Source: Nemertoderma westbladi
Taxonomy: Eukaryota > Xenacoelomorpha > Nemertodermatida > Nemertodermatidae
DNA: 64,000 bases
Assembly (NCBI GenBank): GCA_032718475.1
Contig: JAUCBJ010000983.1
Span: 30,912-94,911 of the forward strand
Direction: 5' to 3'
Under the pieces are notes generated by a model, which was not told the origin of the DNA, searched no databases, and saw only the letters and a list, made by a program, of their open reading frames with translations. The first letter of the stretch is position 1. Every line of letters starts with the position of its first letter. Positions 34,655 through 43,471 of this stretch are shown in pieces. The position numbers and the translations under genes are program-made.

Positions 34655-34800
34655 CCCAGTCTGGTATGATTGTAAATCAAAAGAAAACTGAATTTCTTGC
34701 TGTGAATGGAACTACAGAGGATAAAAGAAAGATCGAAATTGACGAAGTTACTGTAAATAATTGAGATAGATATGTGAACTTGGGGTAAGTTATGTGACTA
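34655..34800 (+). pseudogene. LINE reverse transcriptase fragment
   Basis: The plus strand encodes GMIVNQKKTEFLAVNG, then a charged stretch, and (after a stop) DRYVNLG. This is the thumb-region pattern MxxNxxKTxFxVxNG...YVYLG of non-LTR reverse transcriptases. It is too short to be functional and is in the opposite orientation to the neighbouring endonuclease remnant. Confidence 0.6.
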
Positions 34801-35280
34801 CGCCGATGATATGCGGTTTTTTAAGATTACGTTTAATCGGGTATTATAATCAATTTGTCTATCTATCAATCTCTGACAATCAATCTATACTGTAGCGGGC
34901 ACAAATGATAACTTCATATATAAATTACATAAATTATATGTTATTATTAATTAATTATTGATACTAAATTAAATAAGTTATACATTAGGTATAAATTAAT
35001 ATTCTAAAAGACCACTAGGTAGGTCGACCTTCCTTTATCAGTTCCATTTGTTTGTTCCTACAATATTGTTGGATAGGGCCTCCTAAGTGGAAAAATATTT
35101 ATAGTTCCGGTAGTAAAACTATAGAATTTTTATAGTAACAACTATTACAAAATAAAATGTTGTTTCTTAATAAAACGAATCCTAATATAATTTATTTAGT
35201 CTATTCTTCCTTGAGGGAAAGAAGAAGTTCAGGTAATTAATCAGATCGAGAGACTAAAGACTTTCCTTCCCTCGATAAAC
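34801..35280. other. Intergenic sequence between LINE debris and PRDM9
   Basis: A+T-rich. It must hold the PRDM9 3' UTR (gene on the minus strand). AATAAA-like words are present (for example the minus-strand reading of TTTATT near 35190), but I cannot choose one. Confidence 0.4.
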
Positions 35281-35286
35281 AACAGT

Positions 35287-35570
35287 TTACTGATTCTTCA
35301 CGCTGTGCTGGTTGCGTTTATGGGTCGATAGATTCGATGTTTGGGAGAAAGATTTACCGCAAGTATCACAGATGTAGGGTTTATCTCCTGTGTGGAGGCG
35401 TTGGTGGGTTATTAGATCGGAACTCCTGGCGAATGATTTACTACAGACGTTACAACTGTAGGGTTTATCTCCAGTGTGAGTACGATTGTGTTCTATTAGA
35501 TGGTCGTTCTCTGAGAAAGCTTTGTTGCACATAATACATTGGAACGGTTTCTCCCCAGAGTGAGTGCGTC
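35287..35570 (-). pseudogene. PRDM9: PRDM9 zinc fingers beyond the frameshift
   Basis: Three more C2H2 fingers in the frame one base off the upstream array: [42 protein letters not shown] and [22 protein letters not shown], ending HSVKNQ and a stop at 35287. Linkers are TGDKPY rather than the SGEKPF of the upstream block. They are intact as fingers, so either the frameshift is recent, or it is an allele or sequence error, or they are encoded only in other alleles. Confidence 0.8.
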
Positions 35571-37380
35571 GGTGGCGTTGTTAGATTGGACTGTTGGCTG
35601 AAAGCTTTACTACATGTAGAGCAGCTGAACGGTTTCTCACCAGAGTGAGTGCGTTGGTGGGTCGTTAGATGGGACTCTTGGCTGAAAGCTTTACTACATG
35701 TAGAGCAGCTGAACGGTTTCTCCCCAGAGTGAGTGCGTCGGTGAGTTGTTAGATGGGACTGTTGGCTGAAAGCTTTACAACATGTAGAGCAGCTGAACGG
35801 TTTCTCGCCAGAGTGAGTGCGTTGGTGGCGTGTTAGACTGGACTGTAGGCTGAAAGCTTTACTACATGTAGAGCAGCTGAACGGTTTCTCCCCAGAGTGA
35901 GTGCGTCGGTGAGTTGTTAGATTGGACTGTCGGGTGAAAGTTTTACTACATGTAGAGCAGCTGAACGGTTTCTCCCCAGAGTGAACCCGTTCGTGCTCCA
36001 TTAGTTTGGATTTACATCCAAACACTTTCCCACAGGAACTACATCCCAAACTATCAACAGGTTTATCTAAACTGGAACGTTCCTTAGGACCAGTCGGAAC
36101 GTTGGAACCCGAACCTGTTGGAGTAGAACCGGGTTCCTTGTGTTTCCGTTTTAAATGGGAAACGAGAAAAGATTCCACGGTGTAGACGACGTCGCAATGT
36201 TCGCACGGGAATTTATGTAAACTCTTATCGTGAACTAAATCTAATCTCTTCCGCTCAGCACATCCACCTCGACTACTTTGGTGTCTAAGAATTGCCTCCT
36301 GATTATCGGACCGGTAACTGCTACACCCGGTACACAGAATCATCCCGTCTTCCATAACTTTCATCCCCAATTTCTTATTCTTCGGTTGTTTGGTAATTAA
36401 TCCCAATTCCTCCGCGTATTCCGTTCCGTACCAAACAAGGAGTTCCGTACCGGCTGCAACTGGTTTACAGACCCGATAATACATATCCTCTCTGAACTGG
36501 AAAGCACAAACTGTTTGTTCCTCCTCCCATTTGGCGCAGTTTACGTAGCGCATCCAATTAGACTTGTACTCCCATCTCCCGCTGACAGTAAAGAATTTAC
36601 CCACATCGTCCAACATCAACCAGCTGTAACCGTCAGACTTGCCGGGTTTAGGTTTACCAGGTTTCCTCTCTCCGCCATAAGGACCAAATAATGTTCCCGG
36701 ATTCAAGTCGACCTTTGTAAACACTCCTTTATTATGAATCGGAGATTTCTTTATCTCCAAACACGAGGGAATTGTTCTGCTGCCCCGGTTCCTTCCTCCA
36801 CGAGTGGTTTCGGTATTCGGTACGAAGTTAAACTCCCCGTGCATCGGACACTGTAAATCATTATATTCCTCGCCGCAAAGGTCGCAGAATATAAAGTTAT
36901 TGAAGGATTTTATTGGGCAGTTGCGGTTGGCGTAATCGACCTCCTTTCTGGGACGTAAACCACTTCGGGGTTCGAAAGGAGCCATCGATTTAGGAGAGAC
37001 GATGACATTTAAATCCGACTCAACTGTAGAAGAACCCGAAATCTCTTCAGCTATTTCTTCTCCCTCGGCTACTGAGATCGGACTTCCCCCACTAGAAGTC
37101 CTTCCCGCTCCGGAACCAACGCGTCCCAAACTGTTAGCGAGTTTATCGTTAACCGATTCCTCGGCACTCAGTACAGATGGACCAACAGTATCCGAGTGTC
37201 TACCGGAACTGACGTCATCCAACAGATCGATCGCTGTATCAGATAGATCCACATCGGGAATATATTCCAGCTGTTCTTTTATTTCCTCGATGGAATCAGT
37301 TGGAACGATAAACGATGGCGAATGAAAACCTCCTGTTTCTCTGATAATATCGGTCGGAGATAAAGTCACTAAGTTCCCTT
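35465..37380 (-). CDS. PRDM9: PRDM9 orthologue: exon with SSXRD-like, PR/SET and zinc-finger regions
   Basis: Main exon of a meiotic histone H3 (K4/K36) methyltransferase that sets recombination sites in vertebrates. In order: an acidic low-complexity region; an SSXRD-like motif ([14 protein letters not shown]); a PRDM9-type zinc knuckle ([16 protein letters not shown]); the PR/SET domain ([66 protein letters not shown]); a lone C2H2 finger (CEHCDVVY...H...H); then a tandem C2H2 array. The tyrosines of GYSWL, YYRVC and VWYG match those that line the PRDM9 active site. The exon follows the acceptor CCACAG at 37381 and joins in phase 1 to the KRAB exon (40164-40725). A one-base insertion near 35575 shifts the frame in the sixth near-identical finger, adding 30-odd missense residues before a stop at 35465. 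Confidence 0.92.
35560..36000 (-). repeat. 84-bp tandem array coding PRDM9 zinc fingers
   Basis: Five to six 84-bp units are nearly identical at the DNA level (CGGTTTCTCCCCAGAGTGAG as the linker on the plus strand). Differences cluster in the DNA-contacting helix positions -1/3/6: RNT, LSR, QHT, QHT and QNT going downstream, preceded by a divergent CKE finger and followed (after the frameshift) by EHE, RDT and QNT. One finger has CCKAF in place of CSKAF. This is the usual signature of a fast-evolving PRDM9 array. Confidence 0.9.
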
Positions 37381-37789
37381 CTGTGGCTGAAAGCGGCCAT
37401 GTTTAATTAACTACTAATTTTATAGAAGTTTTAATTGGTTATTAATATTGTCATAATTATATTAAATTCTTATTCATGGATATATTGATTGAATGAATAT
37501 TAGCATATCTCGAGATATGCACATTATTTTTGGGAACTTATTTATGATGCAAAATATACCAAATCTCTATAAGTTTCAAACTTGGTATTATCATGCCGTG
37601 TTAATAAAAGTTGGTGTAATCCCCCACTCTGAGCAAGTAGGAAGTTTCATTTAGGCTATTAACCCTAGTTGGCCCGGGCTAATTTACTACCCGGTACGCA
37701 GGCTACTGTGTAATTGGCCCGGGGTGGTGGGGGGGTGGGGGAGGTCATTTTAGACAATTTTTAAATCTTTGTCTCAAAAATTCAAATTT

Positions 37790-38130
37790 TGAAGGTGTAA
37801 GGGTTTTCAAGATCGTTGATCACGATAATATTCTGGCAATTCAACCACCATTTTTATCCCCCAGGAGGAAAGGTACAAGTAAAAAAATGTCAAACTAAAA
37901 AATGTTGTGTTTGGTTTGATAATTCTGAACGTATACGGATTTTCGAGGTCGTTAATCACGATAAAACTAGTTATAAATATTGCTGGTAAATGAAAACCAA
38001 ATTTTGGTGCCATTCTGGTGCCCCAGAACGAAAAGTACAAGTAGTAAAAAATAGCAAACTGTTAATTTTTGCCTTTGGTTTGTTAATTCTGAAGCTATAC
38101 AGGTGTACAAAGTCGCTGATCACGATAGAT
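37790..38130. repeat. Degenerate tandem repeat, about 140-160-bp unit, three copies
   Basis: Three units share a (A/T)CG(C/T)TGATCACGATA core (near 37812, 37955 and 38113), each preceded by a TATACGG-like stretch, with AAAAGTACAAGTA and TTTGGTTTG-TAATTCTGAA in the intervening parts. It lies within the PRDM9 intron and is noncoding. Confidence 0.6.
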
Positions 38131-38717
38131 CTCGTTAAAAATCATTCGAGGTAACGCAACAATCGTTTTGTTGTCCTCGTCTGGTATTGTTATATATTTT
38201 TTATTATTATATATTATTATTATATTGTTGCATGAATTCAGATTCCCTACTGTGTTTGTTTCAGAGTTATAACAAAAAAAAACCGCGGGTCCCCCCCCCC
38301 CCCAAACCTCTCCTCCGGGGTTTAATAGGGTTAATGTCAACAAAAGTTATGATAAATGAGTAACTGAAAATTTAAACAAAAAAATACTCAGAACCAAATT
38401 TGAAAAAAATTAGTTTCACAATAAAATTATCCGAACACCAAAATGAATTGTTCAACATTAAAAACAATAACCCGAAATAAACAAATAAATAGACCCCAAA
38501 ACAAGTATCCTATCAAAAATGAATGACAAACACTCAAAATAATTAAAAATGTTCTCCAAATTAAATTCATATTGAGAAAAATCATTTTGAAATTACCAAT
38601 TGAGGGAAAGGAACAGTTTATATAGGTTGTACTTTCTAACAAAAATAATAAACGAATATCATTAAAAGTTAATAAAAATGAGTAGGTTACAGTGTCAGCA
38701 TACTACAATATATAAAT

Positions 38718-39551
38718 TAGGGTTGTGCCGGATATCCGGCCGGGCCGGAATTCCGGTCTGTACAGTAGCAGAGCTATCATTTTATGACTATCTACATGCT
38801 GAGCTGACCGACTACTTTTTACCAAGAATATTTGTATTTGGTTGGGCTCAGCCTCACTAACACTTAATATATAATAAATAGTACATGTATGGCCATATAC
38901 TAATTAAGCTTACCACCGTGAATGGCCAGTTTATATATTCGACAGGCAATTTAGAAACTAGTAAATCCAATTTAAATCAGAGAGTATATACAAAAACTAC
39001 ACCTATTATTTCTCCGTTCTATTTTTCAATGTGCCCTTTATTTATCAAATCAATCTATTATATCAAATCGTCGTAGGTTATGGTACAAAAATATTAGTTT
39101 ATCTCCACGATCCGGAAGTAGACGAGTGCGTTTCTCATCAAATACATTACCAGCCTCTACAAATATTCACTCGGAATAAATTGAAGACGCTGGTGATACT
39201 AAATATATGTACAAGTATTTGTAAATTAGGAAATGATTCCTTATTCGCAGCCAACCAACGCAAAACGCTCTTCTCGTCCCGTTCAGTTGGGATAACTGAC
39301 ATATACTTACTTATCTACTTCTGAATTCTTGACCTTGCTGATAATGATCCAGCACGTTATCTACGTATCGATGCAGGACCTAACGCCCAAAGGACCAAAT
39401 GACGTGGTACCCTCCCTCCCTCCATTTCTGTTCATGCATATAGTGGTGATATATAAAAAAATCCGGCTTGGCCGGAATTCGGGCCGGATTTTTTCTACAA
39501 ATCCGGCTCCGGCCTGGCCGGTTTGAAAATAGTCAATCCGGCACATCCCTA
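38718..39551. mobile_element. Non-autonomous hAT element with 8-bp target duplication
   Basis: The ends are TAGGGTTGTGCCGGAT and, inverted, TAGGGATGTGCCGGAT. The flanks ATATAAAT (38710-38717) and ATATAAAT (39552-39559) are identical 8-bp target duplications. Subterminal GGCCGGAATTCCGG-type palindromes lie at both ends. The 834-bp element has no transposase frame. It is nested in the PRDM9 intron. Confidence 0.9.
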
Positions 39552-40163
39552 ATATAAATGAATAAACATTTATAAATATAAACATTTGTATGGTTAATGA
39601 ATAATCAATGACATTGAATGAATAAAGTTCCCGTAAAATATTGGGAGAAACATCATATATGGTGCGGGAAGTATCGTTTTTGGTTGAAAGTGAATTAAAA
39701 TTGGGTAGAAATAATTATATTTTGGGTGCGAGTTAGAGAAATTTAATTATTTTTGGGATCGCCGAGATATTTAAATCGGGGGATGTTGATTGTTGGGGCT
39801 ATAAAAGAACATTAACAAACATAACGGGAAATAATAGCAGCAAACTATATGGCAGAAATTGTGGAAGGGGGGAGTTTACCAATTAATTATGCTAAATTAA
39901 TTAATAAATGCTGAAGGTAATTAATTACCGATCCGGAAATAAAATATATAAAGTATTGCCTTTTTACACAATATATAGCGGGAAAAAATGTTTAAGAAGA
40001 TTCCGTCCTACTGTGATTGGCCATGACATTTCCCCAATAATTTTCCCTCAATAAATACTAGCGCGATTCTGTAATGAGTAAAATTTATTTTGAGATAAAT
40101 AATATATCTCGGTGAAATATATAAAAACTAAATTATTTGATTACTATGGCCGTTTTCAACCAC

Positions 40164-40725
40164 CGTGATTCTCTTCAGTGATACACTCTGTTTCATTCAC
40201 GTCTTTCATGTTAAAATCGAAACTTCCTTCTGCGCTCAGATAACTGCCACTTCCCTCGTTACGCTCGATGCTGTCGCTGTACCATTCATACGGACCTGGC
40301 GGAGAATCCGTCGCTTTCCTTCTGTAATAAGGAAGTACCAGATCCGAGTTGGTACAGGCCACGGATTCCTTGTCTGAATCATCCTCACAAACATCGACAA
40401 TAATATCCTCAAATATGGAGTGATCCATAGAGAGTGATCCATCTTCTTCTTCGTCTTCATCTAAAACATCCATCGGTTCGTCGTCGATACCAACTATCTT
40501 ATCTTCAGGAATGACTTTCCTCCCAGACACTATATTAGTCTTTTCCTTCATAAAATCTGGGGGTTCTATTGGCTTGGCTCTGAGTTCGTTAAAACCTAAA
40601 GACGTCAGCATCTCGAATTGTTCCTTCAAGGCTAACGAACGACGCCTATCGAAGATGCTCATTAACTCCCATTCGTTGTCGGTGAAATAGTGACGGATGG
40701 AATCGAACTCGGAATCCATTGACAT
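40164..40725 (-). CDS. PRDM9: PRDM9 orthologue: first coding exon with KRAB-like domain
   Basis: Starts at the ATG at 40725 (MSMDSEFDSIRHYF...). Residues about 8-60 match the KRAB-like domain of PRDM9: a D-I-x-x-YFTDNEW core (IRHYFTDNEWELMSIFDRRR), a helix with KEQFEMLTSLGF (family: KRNYETLLALGL) and a PPDFM-type end. The rest is acidic (PMDVLDEDEEEDGS). The last codons (ENH-G) are followed by the donor at 40163, and the exon joins in phase 1 to 37380. In vertebrates the KRAB region is needed for PRDM9 function through protein contacts. Only 72 bp of original upstream sequence remain before the 5-bp target duplication and LTR at 40803. Start choice: the first ATG in the frame, ahead of the conserved core. 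Confidence 0.85.
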
Positions 40726-40802
40726 CTCGAAGAGTAAATATATGATATAAAGTGATTTAAAAATACAATATACTATTACAATACAGTTGGAATTTTTGTT
40801 AT

Positions 40803-43079
40803 TGTAAGGGTCCAGTAGTATACCGCTTACCAGATCCTAGTAACGATGTATCTTACTATGAGACTCTAGTAATGTATACGGGCTTGTACAGTATCTGACA
40901 ACAAATCCCAGTCCAGGATATCTAAACAAACAGATATAGTACACAAACGACTACTGGCGAGGAACAGAGCCTTGTATCTATTCTATGTACGTGAGCGGGT
41001 CTAATGCCTACGTACTAGACAGAAGGATACCTGTCCTCTAACCGGTGAGGCAGATGTACAGTTACAGTAACAGACCAAACTCACGGGAAAACAATCCCCG
41101 CGCAGCGAATCCTAACTATCACTGACAGTCCTAAATACAGTAACTTGCCGCGGTGTGATTTATATGGTTTATATACGAGCTAGTGGGTTAACAGACCTAG
41201 CGTAACAACACTGACAGTCCTAAATCAGTCGAAAAGGGGTCGTGCCTAAATCTAACAATAACTGATCCCCCTGTACGAAATCAGTCTAAAGGGTCAAGCC
41301 TAAATGTAACAATACCGTTGTCCAGACAAACAACAGTTTAATAACGAAAGTGAAATACTCCTTATCTTGCCGCAATCAAATCAGATCCTAATTGTACAAA
41401 TACAAATAATTTCCTCCTAACGTAATGTATAGTACGCTATAGCTAGTAGAACTTTAAGGGCGATATGTTTTAGGGCGTGTGTGTGTGGGTGTGTTACAAA
41501 TAAAACAATTTCGTGTAATTCCTTTTACTAGGTTTTAGTGATTTTCTGACTAAAATGATACCGTGCGCTAGCTACTAAAATAAACTAGTCGCGTTTGTAG
41601 AACTTTATACTCACGAATGACGTCAAAGCTCTCTCCTTCCTATCCACAACCCAATGGGCAACCACAGTGTTAGTAACTACACCCGTGATCGGCACTAATA
41701 CCAGATTCTGGTTGTAAGATAAGAATAGGGGTTAATCGCTACCGTACGTTAGCTGATCTGGTATACTAATTTAATTCTAGAACTTTGTTGCTGCGGTAGT
41801 TAGCAGCAATACCTATCAGTACGTGGCAAGGCGCGGTAGGATATTAATAAACCTCCCTAGGCCAAGCAGTGTGCCGGTAGCAGAAATACTCCTTGCCTGA
41901 TCAAATAGCTAACTCCAGACAAGGGGGGGGGGGTACTAATGTACGTTCTACAAAGCGAACCGGTACCAAACAGTCAGTGCTATGAATCACTAAATTATGG
42001 AACGTATGCTGTCCGTACCTAATATGTACTCGCGTACTGACGAATGGCAATAGTTCGCACCTGTAGGAAGTACAGGTTAACCCAGGGATTCGTAGGACTT
42101 GACACAGGGGGGGTGTCTGGATATAATTATTTGATCCTAAATTTGCGGCGTCCAGTGCGGTGTCACGCTTACCCTGATCTATAGGTCTTACGGCGGGCAA
42201 GGGCGTCGAACAAAGTCTTACCTTTCTCACAAAGCGGGCGCTGCATAGCAAGTTGAGCATTTCGAAGGGGCAAAGGGGGTGCGCGGTCAATCCAATGTGG
42301 GCGCTAGCGTGTTGTGGACATCCCTTCCCTGCGTTGCTTACGGCCTAACGGTCTAGGCTGCCATCTCCCTGGTGTTCGGCTGTCCCGAAGTCAGACCAAA
42401 AGAAAACATGTCAGGAAATTGCAGTATATTTACAGTTTTACAAAGGATTTATCAAAACGAAGTTTCAACAAGAAACCGAATAAACTTTTTATACAAGAAT
42501 AAGAGAGTGTAACACAAGGTATAAGGTTTGGTACTGAGGGGGTAACAAGTGATAACCGAAGGCAAACCGGCCTTTTTATACTAGAAATTGCACATGGAAA
42601 CTAAACAGAAATTTCCACAGCTTCACCATTGAGCAATGAAGTGCTTCGTGCCCTATGATTGGCCCAGCTCATCGTTCAACGCAGTCCGGCCCTTACACTA
42701 AATCTGGGACATGGAATCCTAACAGAATTTTCCACTGCCTCACATTTGAGCAATAAGGTAATTTATGCCCTATGATTGGCCTGGCTCATTATTCGCTACG
42801 TTGTACGCTTCTCATTGGCCTACCAATTAGCACCACACGAAAATAAATGGCCCCAAAATACAAATTTCCCGACTGGGATTCGAACTCGTAACCTACGTAA
42901 TGTAACCAACGCCTTAACCATCTGACCACTACGCCACGAGAGTACCTAAGGGTTTTATGTGTACAAATATGAATAGGCATATTACATTACTGTAACTTAA
43001 TCAAAATACGTCGGATTTTCAAAAGTTTTTACGCTAAAGTTAAACTACAAATGCTACCTTATAGTGAAATAATTCATCA
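40803..43079 (-). repeat. 3' LTR of element 2, next to PRDM9
   Basis: 2277 bp, nearly identical to 49438-51710 (visible differences: AATCTAAC/AATGTAAC, GTGCGCGG/GTGCGTGG, GTCAGACC/GTCGGACC, TAAGGTAA/TAAGATAA and the length of a G run near 41930). In the minus orientation it stands directly upstream of PRDM9, so promoter activity in this LTR would read toward the PRDM9 start codon. The small open frames inside LTRs (for example 41901-42290) occur in both copies only because the LTRs are identical. Confidence 0.93.
42868..42941 (-). other. tRNA-like (Pol III promoter-like) sequence in the LTR
   Basis: On the minus strand a box A TGGCGTAGTGG is followed, 39 bp later, by a box B AGTTCGAATCC, with TCAGATGGTTAAGGCG between them as in tRNA D arms. 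The acceptor and anticodon stems do not close well, so it is not a functional tRNA but a tRNA-derived (SINE-type) insert or internal promoter. The same sequence is in the other LTR at 51499-51572. Confidence 0.7.
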
Positions 43080-43471
43080 CCGCTCCATGAAAACAGTAAG
43101 TAAGACTGTTTTCACCAATCAAAATATAAAATATCTACAAACTATTTCTAAATTTACTGGTAGGGCCTAAAATATAAAATATAATCACTATCTAATTATT
43201 GCATACTTAATATTGCAGATACGGCGTAAATACAATCGATCGTACATACAAATACAAATTTACGAATTAACTTTAGTGCCTAAAATACAAAAAAAAGGCT
43301 TTCGGTTATCAAGATAAGCAAATTAAACAAATCAGAACAAATAAATCAAACAAATCGAACAAATAAATCAAACTCTTTAGATAAATCTTTATATATTGTA
43401 AATATACATAATAAACCTTCACCAAATTAAATCAGTCCAAATATAATATAAACATAATGCGCTAATAACTT
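43080..43471 (-). other. Short noncoding stretch between gag-pro and the 3' LTR of element 2
   Basis: A+T-rich sequence without coding content. This is where pol would be expected; only the tail of the gag-pro frame approaches it. There is a GGAGCGG purine tract at the LTR boundary. Confidence 0.6.

Larger units (their letters stand above)
37381..40163 (-). mobile_element. PRDM9 intron bounded by terminal inverted repeats (introner-like TIR element)
   Basis: On the minus strand the intron starts GTGGTTGAAAACGGCCAT and ends ATGGCCGCTTTCAGCCACAG. The two ends are inverted copies of GTGGYTGAAARCGGCCAT (16 of 18 identical), so donor GT and acceptor AG both lie in the TIRs. The same 19-bp end TGGCCGCTTTCAGCCACAG closes the 149-bp MITE at 51808-51956. 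The intron is phase 1 and joins CAC G|AA GGG. A second donor (GTTGAA, three bases in) and a second acceptor (CGCTTTCAG, six bases earlier) also keep the frame. Inside are a nested hAT element (38718-39551) and a degenerate tandem repeat (about 37790-38130). No transposase was found. Confidence 0.65.

Noticed and set aside
41901-42290. 129-codon minus-strand frame, present again at 50541-50921
   Set aside because: It recurs only because the two LTRs are nearly identical, lacks homology, and its end shifts with the G-run length difference.
42868-42941. Functional tRNA gene in the LTR
   Set aside because: Box A and box B are good, but the acceptor and anticodon stems do not pair properly, so it is only tRNA-like.
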